From Metopolophium dirhodum (taxonomy: Eukaryota; Arthropoda; Insecta; Hemiptera; Aphididae), in assembly GCF_019925205.1 (NCBI RefSeq), contig NC_083560.1:44190270-44254269 (forward strand): a DNA stretch of 64,000 nucleotides, written 5' to 3'. Under the pieces are notes generated by a model that searched no databases, had not been told where the DNA came from, and saw only the letters and a program-made list of their open reading frames with translations. Shown one piece after another: positions 55,990-64,000 of the stretch. Positions within the stretch are counted from its first letter, which is position 1. Every line of letters begins with the position of its first letter. A program made the position numbers and the translations under genes.

Positions 55990-56455
55990 TACAGTTTCGG
56001 TGCCGGTTTTTCCAATTTTCCACAATTCTATAAAATTATATTTTATATTTTAGTTGCTACCTTAATTTTAATACTTCTCCGCTGATCTTCTGTCCGATAT
56101 TTATTTGGGGTGAAGGTAGCTGTGGAGTATTAAATCAGCAAAAAAAAATTCCCAGGAAAACCCTCACGGCCTCATTGATGTGTCGATTTTTGACAGTTTT
56201 TTTTTTGTTTATCTGAAATATGAGAAATTGTTCGTATCAAAGACAGAATTGTCATTTTGCTTTAAATAGTGCTGGAAATATACGTTGAAAAAATAACAAT
56301 GAATATTGTGCATTATTAAATGCATATATCTTAGCTTCTACAGTTATATTTTGGAAAATCGGGATTAGATCTGACCTGCAAAATTTTCTCGTCATTTAAC
56401 TGATGAAAAGAACGAAATCCGACTGTTCTACAGGGCATGAGAATTTTTCCTGCAA
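55990..56455 (+). repeat. Dispersed family 2, near full-length copy
   Basis: CGGTGCCGGTTTTTCCAATT, CACAATTCTATAAAATTATA, GCTACCTTAATTTTAATACT, GCATTATTAAATGCATATAT, TAGATCTGACCTGCAAAATT, AACGAAATCCGACTGTTCTA, CAGGGCATGAGAA follow copy 1 (470-990) throughout. Here the G run is reduced to TTGGGGTG. Confidence 0.65.
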
Positions 56456-56929
56456 TACTTGTTTTTGTACTAATCAGAAACAGCTACGACGCCCTTAAGG
56501 TTATCACATATTACATAGATTTGAATTATACCTACCTAATGTATATTACATGTTATTATAATAATACTATTAAAGAGATAAACATTTAATGAGTATAATA
56601 AAAAGCCAATTAAAATGCACGATAAAATAATAAAATAATATAATATCAATTAATGCAATCGTATGTAACTAATATATACAAATTATATGCAATTAAAATA
56701 ATAAATTGAGGAAATGAGATAGGAGAAATAGTAGATAATCCGGAGGGGGGATTTGTTAGTCAATCAAAATCATATATTTTTTTTTTATTTCAGCATAATT
56801 CAATTATAATAATACAATAATAATAACAATATAATAATATTAAGAACTGATACGTATACCAACTGAGCTGGTGACAAGCTAGAGCTTATCTTATGGGCTC
56901 ATAACTAGTGTACGGAAATCCTATAGAAT
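56456..56929. other. Spacer, nothing recognised
   Basis: AT-rich, no feature assigned. Confidence 0.5.
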
Positions 56930-57557
56930 TCTGAACTTAATGAACCCCAGTGGTTGTTAGATTTGGCTTTTTTTACAGATGTCAGATGTGGTTCAGTATT
57001 TACAAACTCTAAATAAATCTTTACAAGGAAAGGAAAAACTTATTTCTGATTTCGCCCAGACTGTATTTAGCTTTCATAACAAGTTAAAGCTTTTTACAAA
57101 AGACCTTCAGACAAAAACATTTGCTCATTTCAAATGTTTGAAGAAAATTAGTGAAAGCTTTCCCGACATTCCGGTGAAACTGGAGAATATATGAATAAGA
57201 TGTCAGGCCTTGCTGAAGAAATCAATCGCAGATTTAATGATTTAAGATCACTTAAACCTTCATTTTCATCACTGGAAAATCCTTTTGCTGTTGGTGTTGT
57301 GAGTGATAGCTGTCCTATTTCATCACCAATAACAAAGGATACAACAGCTGTATAAACGTTCCTTCAAATCAATAATAATGTTAATAACTATGTCGATAAT
57401 AATAATGTTTTATGTAATGTAAAAAATAAACGTTCCTTCATTTGAGTTCATTTTTCAATGTGTCTTCATTTCAAAAACATCGCTTTACAATGTGGCTCAC
57501 CTCAAATTAGCTTTATAAATTTGCGGCTCCCAAAGTTAAGGTTAGTGGCCACCCCTG
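56930..57557 (+). pseudogene. hAT transposase remnant (GTF2IRD2/ZBED5-like) with its right terminus
   Basis: In two frames one reads LNEPQWLLDLAF, then (1-nt shift in a T run) MSDVVQYLQTLNKSLQGKEK and LISDFAQTVFSFHNKLKLF; after another shift near 57190 comes MSGLAEEINRRFNDLRSLKP and LENPFAVGV to a stop at 57354. The W-L-x-DLAF, LN-x-x-LQGK and KNPF-like motifs are those of hAT transposases of the kind domesticated as GTF2IRD2/ZBED5. The element ends GGTTAGTGGCCACCCCTG at 57557, matching the MITE at 41611-42079. The catalytic N-terminal half and left end are absent. Confidence 0.7.
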
Positions 57558-58484
57558 CAGCTATAGATGAATAGTTTCCCATAAAGTTAAAAAGTTCACT
57601 TTCAACCTTCTAGATATACAATTATAGTATTGATAAACCAATGTTTCCTTAATTATTTTTATTTACACATATCGATCGTTTTTATAATAATTATTGATAA
57701 TCGAAACACGCATATTCTCATCAAGGTCGTTAACTATTTTACTGATTGTTTTTTTTTCATATAATATAATGTTTATTAATTACATCATTGGTTTTATTAG
57801 ACTGATTTTCCCATAAACGTTGTATTCGACTTTAAATCGTATCCCAATTCCCAAACTGTCGAATATCGTAATATAGTTATAAATATTATAATGTCTATAT
57901 TTTTCACGTGGGACACCGAATAATTCAGAAATTCTCCTGACAAATGAAATAACTTTTGTTCTAAATTTCTAATCAATGTTTTTTAATTTTATATAATATA
58001 TTATTTACAGAAGCTTGCAGAGCTATTATACGTATGGTATAACATATTTTAATTTTATGAAAATAAAAATTTTAAAATATTAAAGGGTATAATTTTTTTT
58101 TTTTGAAAAATTCAAAACTGCAAATTTGTAATACTGGTTTTTAGAAAAATTTCGATTGTAAAAACATTTATCGAAGTCAAGTGGTTTATTTTTATGATTT
58201 GTTTAAATGTCAACATTTTTAGAAGCAAGACTAACTTAGTAAACTATAGTGTGTTACACCAAAATAAAATCAATTTTGTCAAAAACTGGGATTTTTGTAA
58301 GAATCCGCGTTTTTCCTTCATATTTATTATTATTTTTATTTTTTTGACGCTTTCTAAAACTTCTAGACATAATTTACTTTTACAAAACTTGCTAAAAAAA
58401 ACTGAAATACCGTAAAAAAACAACAAACAAATACAGATAACCGTAAGGTTTCATAATCTAATTTTTAAACAAACTAAATTTGCT
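57558..58484. other. Nothing recognised
   Basis: AT-rich; antisense pair of frames at 58194-58426 judged accidental. Confidence 0.5.
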
Positions 58485-58545
58485 GTGTTACGAACTTGTA
58501 AGACGGAGTCAACAGATGTGTGCGTAGTTTCCTCCTGTACAAAGC
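58485..58545 (+). mobile_element. Decayed arm of the TTAA foldback family
   Basis: GCTGTGTTACGAACTTGTAA, GACGGAGTCAACAGATGTGT, TTTCCTCCTGTA follow 17845-17897 with about 75-80 percent identity by eye. Confidence 0.45.
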
Positions 58546-59861
58546 ATACAATTAATACCTGTAATACAAAAACTAAATTAAATTCCGTATTTTTACATCA
58601 TTACTCGTGGATATTAGGTTATTTTTACTTAGGGTTCTGATTTTGTATTTTTTCATTAGAAATTGAAAATTGAAAAGAAAACTTCAAGACACTTTGAAAA
58701 AAAAAATAATATTATTTTGGTTGCAATCATTTATATATGTAAGGTTGACGGGCAAAAACCACATTCACTATTTTCAATCTATTACAGACCAGATATGTAT
58801 TACATCAAAAAGTTTTACAAGATTCATCATAAAGTTTGGCAAAAACACTAAGTAATAAATGTTTATGTTTTTAGTTTTTACCATCCGGAATGAAAAAAAT
58901 GATTTATGTTTACAGAGAAAATACATTTCGTACAATTATTATTATGGCACCCTAATAATATATAATGGACATTCAAAATGAAATGAAACAGAAATTTCTT
59001 TTAATACTATATCAATAATTGTTTTTTTCTATTACAATAATATTGCAATCGTTATTCTTTTTTTTTTCAAATTTTTTTTTTATTAAATGAGATAAAATTA
59101 AATATAATATTAGGTAGTGACCGTCGAGTTTCTGTCGTTTTAAAAGTCGATGACTCGTCACCATTATATTATTATCTATACCTACATACGAATCACGCAT
59201 AACATAATATGTGTTATATTATAGGTACATCAAAGTGACATCACATTGAGCCGTTTATGTTATAATTAATAAACACGGGGCACAGGGCCTAACAAGGGGG
59301 GAGGGCTATTAAACATAGAGTACAGGAGCTCGTTGAAATTTATTTTAAATTTCTTAAATTTAATAGGATTACTTATTCTATAGTAATTTGCTATTTTAAG
59401 CTGTGGGCTCGGCTGTGAGTTAACCATTTATTACCCAGAAATCGTGTATGGGACACTCATAACGAGTTTTTTTTTGAGAAGTTTTGTACAGGGTCCGCAA
59501 AAACATTTAGTACAGGGGCCCAAAATGTAATGTAAGGGGGGGGGGGGGCTGAGTAGGCATACATTACATTATAGACTTTATCTATGATTGAACTAATATT
59601 AATTACACAGCTGAGGAGGACTGAAATAGTAATACCTATATTTATGATAATAATCAGTCCAACGAATTTATATGATCGATGTACATAATATTATAATGTA
59701 TTACGTTTATGCACATAATAACAACAATAAACAATTTATAATAATTGAACGTTGCTTACACTTTATTGAATATTGTCATATCACGTCCACAACGGCAGGA
59801 AACATATTTTTATAAATAAGTATACCTACACTCTACAGGTGGGTTTATTTAAGAGTACTTA
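58546..59861. other. Spacer; G-rich patches only
   Basis: A GC-richer block at 59270-59345 (CACAGGGCCTAACAAGGGGG) and GTACAGGGTCCGC / GTACAGGGGCCC with a G-run around 59536-59548 may be parts of a decayed element; no termini could be paired. Confidence 0.4.
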
Positions 59862-60375
59862 CCTTATTTTCATGATTCTCGTCACATAATTAAGCCTTAA
59901 AATATATAGATCCGTTACCCCGGGACTGCCATGTTTGAAATTAAATATCAAAATTATTCAGTATTATGATTTATGAACCTACCTTGTTTTGTATACAGTT
60001 TCGTACAACAAAATACAATTTTGTACACCTCCCCGAACACGAGAAAACGTGATTTTCCTTTGTCCACGTTGCGGTAACGTTGATTCCGATGACCAATGAT
60101 TATCAAATAAAAATTTTACGAAATAAATTACATAATAATGTACGAGTTAAATTTTGATTTGATGATAATTGGTCACTGCTGGGGTAACCGTTTTTATCCG
60201 ATGTCCGGAAAATCGCGTTTTCACGTGTTCGAGGAGGCGGTGAACAACATTTTATTTTGTTTGTACAAAATAAAGTATACAATACTGAATAATTTTGATA
60301 TTAAATTTTAAAAATGACAGTGCTGGGGTAATTGAGCTCTTAATATCTATCGTACCTACATAATACCTAATTGTG
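59862..60375. repeat. ~0.5-kb imperfect palindrome centred near 60133
   Basis: Left-arm motifs GATCCGTTACCCCGGGACTG, CAAAATTATTCAGTATTATG, CTCCCCGAACACGAGAAAAC, ACCAATGATTATCAAATAAA are inverted on the right as TTTGATGATAATTGGT, TTTTCACGTGTTCGAGGAGG, ATACTGAATAATTTTGATAT, CAGTGCTGGGGTAA. The arms are 230-255 bp around a ~28-bp centre. Probably a foldback element; TSD not found. Confidence 0.65.
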
Positions 60376-60660
60376 ATATCCAATTTCAAATATGACAGTG
60401 CCGGGGTAACGGAGCTCTTAATATCTATCGTACCCACATAATATAAATTGGTATTATTATTCTTCTTCTAAGAAGTGTAATTTTGCGACTTGTGGCAGCA
60501 CGATCATGGGGAAATTGAGTTTTCTCGTGTTCGGGGAGGTGAACAACATTTTATTTTGTCCGTGCAAAGTATACAATACTGAATAATTTTGATATTAAAT
60601 TTCAAAAATGACAGTGCTGGGGTAATTGAGCTCTTAATATCTATCGTACCTACATAATGT
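60301..60660 (+). repeat. Three direct copies of a ~52-bp CAGTGCCGGGGTAA motif
   Basis: ATGACAGTGC(T/C)GGGGTAA, then (TT/CG)GAGCTCTTAATATCTA and TCGTACC(T/C)ACATAAT, at 60314-60366, 60392-60444 and 60608-60658. The third is preceded by a second copy of the CGTGTTCGGGGAGG... GTGAACAACATTTTATTTTG block (60523-60600), so part of the palindrome arm was also duplicated. Confidence 0.75.
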
Positions 60661-60959
60661 TATTATTCTAAAAAGTGTCATTTTAGGACTTTGGTCATAC
60701 ACCAACAAAATTGTCTGCATAACCCGTCCGCAAGCCTAAAACATTATTCATTATTAAAATTAGGGTTTTAAACTCTCGTGAAATTTATGTTCTTGAAATA
60801 TTTCATTTAGGTGAAAAAATAAAAGTGTGTATTACATCTAAAAGTGTATCGTCATAGACTTTTCAGCAAGAGAACATTTTTGGATTATTGTATCGAATAA
60901 TAATAAGTGTCAGCCAAAAGGGACACAACTGATAAGTGATAAATTAACCGACAATAGGG
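60661..60959. other. Spacer
   Basis: Includes GATAAGTGATAAATTAACCG (about 60931-60950), also found at 5203-5221 in the repeats at 4.7-5.6 kb. Confidence 0.4.
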
Positions 60960-61414
60960 TAGGGATGGACCGGTTCTTAAAAAATCGTAGGTTCCGGTTC
61001 TTGTCCGGTTCCTAAAATGTTACTTTCAGTTACCAATACCGGTTAATATGCTGATTATTTTTTTTTTAATTTTTAAAAATAAGAATAAAATATATAACGA
61101 ATTTATAAAGAACTTTATTGATATGAATTTCATTATAAAACATAGATAATAATCAAAATTTAATATTTTTTTTTCCAAATTATTAGTTTATAATGTTTAT
61201 ATAACTAATTAATCATTTATAAGTAAGTTATCAGCTTATAACAGTATTGTCACAGCATGACGTGTCAAAATCACCAGACAGCGTGACCACGAGAAAGACT
61301 GGAAAGTGATTCTTTAACGATGATTAATAATCATATTGGAAGTTAGAACCGTTAATTATCGGTCCCTTCGATTCTCACAGAACCGATGGGACCGAAGAAC
61401 CGGTACCGGCCCTA
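60960..61414. mobile_element. hAT-like inverted-repeat element (TAGGG(AT/CC)GG...ACCGGTTCTT)
   Basis: The left end TAGGGATGGACCGGTTCTT and the inverse of the right end TAGGGCCGGTACCGGTTCTT match with 3-4 differences. Subterminal GGTTC/GAACC motifs recur (GGTTCCGGTTCTTGTCCGGT; ACAGAACCGATGGGACCGAA). 455 bp. No matching 8-bp duplication was found, so the ends may be damaged. Confidence 0.55.
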
Positions 61415-62639
61415 ATACCAATTATACCACTATTACCATTACAATATAGTAAACATTGGTTGATAAGTCATTCATTATGGATATTTTCTGTGTGCCGTCA
61501 AAAATAATTTCTAATCATCTATAACCGTTGGTAATACGTTCAAAACAATAATAAATATTTTTCATAATTTCGTTGAAACATTTCAAGAAGAGCAACATTT
61601 TTAATTTTGATAAGCAAAATTCGGAAGCCTAATAAAACGTATTATAATATTATTACATATTATGTTTTTTTCAAGTCACTGTCTTAACTGCAAAACAAAA
61701 AAAGGGATACGATTATTGGAGATGGTGCCATGTTTTTTCATATATTATTTTTAATGTAGAATAAGGCGGATGTTTATCATAAACAACAAATTAAAACAAC
61801 AATTGTAAAATCGTACTAATAATAATATGTTAATTTATAATGTACTTTATGTATATGTATTCATTTATATGTATAAGGTTAATTTGTATAATTTATTTAA
61901 AAGAATAAAGAATATAAAATAATTTATGCATGCAGTACTAAGGAATGACACACAACTAAGATGTTTAATTAAATATTAATTTGTTTTTAGGTATTTATTT
62001 TAATTTCATTGACATGTACATTTACATAAAAAAACATATAATGTTACCATGCTTTAAAAAGTAAAATGTACGATATGTTATGATTTCAAGAACATCCTGA
62101 GAACAGTGGAAAATTATAAATTATAAAAAAAATTTAAAACTAAATTTTCTACAAGACGTTCGGAAGTGACTGTAATGGTAATTTGGCCCAGCACGCCTAC
62201 GCGATTATTACTATTTCAAACAGAATAAATCTTTTATGAACAATCGAATATTAATATGTCGTAATTTAGTTTTCATTTCTAATTAGTAATCATGACCAGC
62301 TCAAAAAGCTCACTAGTTTTCTATTGTCGATCAATCGGCTCTTAGTACTGTCGCATGATTTGTACGGTGTCATCTTAGCTGATTGTTAAAAATGTTTTTT
62401 TTTTTTAGTAATTTTTAATTCAGCTTTTCAGCTTTTACCGAGCACGATCAAAGCATAAATCCGTCTAGCTTTACCTAGCCATCGGAATTTGTCGGTAACA
62501 CAAAAATTACAATATAATATGCAGCGCGCGTGTTTGTGCTTTATCCGAAATTAATTTTGATCTCGTGACATTTTATAAGCCCGAAAAGTTTTGCAGTCTG
62601 AATTCATTTACGTACAGGGTGTAATAATACATCAACATA
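61415..62639. other. Nothing recognised
   Basis: AT-rich, with a fragment related to 4.7-5.6 kb at 61490-61620 and a GC-richer patch at 62300-62550 without a defensible frame. Confidence 0.4.
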
Positions 62640-63410
62640 ATACAGGGTGTAACAGAAAGACCTGACGAATAAAAAAAAATTGGTACTACGCAGTTAAAAA
62701 TTAAACGAAAATGACGAAAATGATATGAATAATAAACAGTTTAAGAGACATTCTTTGTCAATTCCTAAAAATATTATTTTGAAAAAAGTCAGGTAGGTGT
62801 ATCTATTAGGTTTCAATTCAATTTACTCCAAAAAAATATTGATGTTTTAAACAATTTTAAAAAATAAGCTACTTGACTTAAATAAACCTTTTAGCCATCA
62901 AAATTTGTTCAATAATTGAATTTAAAAATTGGAAATTTTGAATTTCTCAACGAAAAAGTTTAATACAATTTAAAAAAAGTTATATTGTACTTGTTACAAA
63001 AGCGTCTATAAATTATTAAAAACAAAAAAATTTTAAATTTGAACACTTTCTAATATGTCTAAAAAAATACAAGATAAAAACCATTTTTTTACAAATTTTT
63101 CAATACAATTGTTTGAAATAAAATACAAAATCAGAGATCGATGCGGGCTATTGGAAGTCTTCTTCTTTCAGATAAAAAATAGACATCAAAATCCGACAAT
63201 TCTACAAAGCTTAAGAGTTATTTCAATAAAGTAATTTTTTTCGATATGATACACCCTATAACCCCCCCCCCCCCCCTAAATAGGTATCGGGTAGTAGATT
63301 AGTGGAAAAGTCTTATAATCAAGATGGCAACAAAAATATCAAATTTAATTTTCAAATTTTATAGAATTGTGGAAAATTTGAAAGACTGGCACCGGGACCC
63401 TTAAGCAAAA
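62640..63410 (-). repeat. Dispersed family 2, minus copy with C15 run
   Basis: From ACAGGGTGTAACAGAAAG at 62643 through AGACATCAAAATCCGACAAT, AGTAATTTTTTTCGATATGA, TACACCCTATAA, C15 (63262-63276), TATCGGGTAGTAGATTAGTG, ATAGAATTGTGGAAAATTTG to GGCACCGGGACC. This order, inverted, joins the two halves seen separately at 470-990 and 35179-35290. AGGGTGT at both ends could be its termini. Confidence 0.6.
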
Positions 63411-63741
63411 ATCAATTCAGCTACCTTTATAAATAAAAACTTAAATAATAATAATATTAAAATGAATCATTAACCAAATGTTTGTATTTTATCTATAAAA
63501 ACATATTTTTATATTTATTATTTTTGGGTTATCATTTTTGGATTTTGCAGCTTTTCAATTCCAAAACCGTGTGTTCAAATAAAACGTTGGAGTGTAAGAT
63601 ATTACCCTATCTCTTTCAGACAAAAATGTCCATGTAGGAGATTACAGTATCATTGATTTTCATGTAAAAAAGGTATTCGTGTGGGAGTTTACATTTGGCC
63701 CTTTGTACATACCGTGTGTCCGCGGCCAAAATAGGATACAC
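63411..63741. other. Spacer, nothing recognised
   Basis: AT-rich up to 63680, then more GC-balanced. Confidence 0.5.
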
Positions 63742-63965
63742 GGAGAGTTAAATTGTTGCGCATGCGCAAAATACAAGAGTTAAAAAAATTATAAGTTATA
63801 GAAATATTGGTGATTCAACAGTCTAGTTTCATGTCCCGAAAACAGAATTCACAAATAGTTAAATCGTTGCGCATGCGCAAAATACAAGAGTTAAAAAAAT
63901 TATAAGTTATAGAAATATTGGTGATCCAACAGTCTAGTTTCATGTCTCGCAAACAGAATTCAAAA
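63742..63965 (+). repeat. Two tandem 111-bp copies carrying TTGCGCATGCGCAA
   Basis: GTTAAAT(T/C)GTTGCGCATGCG, CAAAATACAAGAGTTAAAAA, TATAGAAATATTGGTGAT, CAACAGTCTAGTTTCATGTC, ACAGAATTCA twice, 111 bp apart (palindrome at 63756 and 63867), with about five differences. The array may continue past the window end. The 14-bp perfect palindrome is the only strongly GC-rich motif around. Confidence 0.9.
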
Positions 63966-64000
63966 AAGTAGGTCAGCGCATTTCGGTGGTGGATGTTTGT

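Noticed and set aside
60960..61414. Calling this element a hAT with TSD
   Set aside because: The adjacent 8-mers (CAATAGGG and ATACCAAT) do not match, so only the inverted termini are claimed.
1..64000. tRNA, rRNA or other structured RNA genes
   Set aside because: No GGTTCGAATCC-type arm in a plausible cloverleaf and no rRNA-like conserved block was seen on either strand by eye; a covariance-model scan would be decisive.

Overview
This window looks like gene-poor, repeat-saturated, AT-rich nuclear DNA of an insect. The repeat dialect (GTACCTA/TAGGTA-rich spacer, hAT MITEs with long subterminal arrays, jockey-type non-LTR tails, a dispersed family carrying TTCTGAGCGG) fits an aphid. That assignment is inference from resemblance, not a database match. 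I found no intact host protein gene, no rRNA or tRNA, no operon and no CRISPR. Nearly all open frames are short, AT-driven or lie in repeats, so what can be annotated is a stratified transposon graveyard.

Layout. 0-10 kb: a hAT end with a minisatellite, a decayed mariner-type DDE transposase fragment, two hAT MITEs (2850-3545, 8984-9320), a 76-bp TTA-flanked micro-MITE (8408-8483) and diverged repeats at 4.7-5.6 kb. 10.4-15.7 kb: a GGTATAATAC minisatellite, then a local tandem array broken by an inverted-repeat element, a hAT MITE that itself carries a nested MITE, a jockey-like tail, a GAATTGAGTCC element with 8-bp TSD, and a TA-flanked quasi-palindromic MITE. 17-25.5 kb: a TTAA-flanked foldback element, a jockey-like tail and four more hAT MITEs with perfect 8-bp TSDs. 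26-31.4 kb: a complete-looking non-autonomous Helitron, a decayed RNase H/zinc-knuckle tail of a non-LTR element, a second TTAA foldback and a hAT MITE inside another element's end. 33.4-34.8 kb: a ~397-bp composite tandem repeat.

36.9-45.9 kb: another TA MITE, then a ~4.7-kb palindromic cluster (38.59-43.35 kb) built from one forward and three reverse copies of one unit, one of them split by a hAT MITE; then an AT island, a tandem duplication and a minus-strand non-LTR tail split by a hAT MITE. 46.8-48.7 kb: a three-copy ~0.54-kb tandem repeat, one copy carrying a TTAA-inserted piggyBac-like MITE whose empty site survives in a sister copy. 49-54.7 kb: a 5'-truncated jockey-like insertion with matching target duplications, plus Helitron fragments. 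55-64 kb: a hAT transposase remnant whose terminus matches the MITE at 41.6 kb, a palindrome/tandem cluster at 59.9-60.7 kb, a hAT-like element at 61 kb and a tandem pair carrying a GC-rich palindrome at the window end.

No genes work together here. The coherent story is insertion chronology: several nested insertions can be ordered because TSDs and empty sites are both visible.
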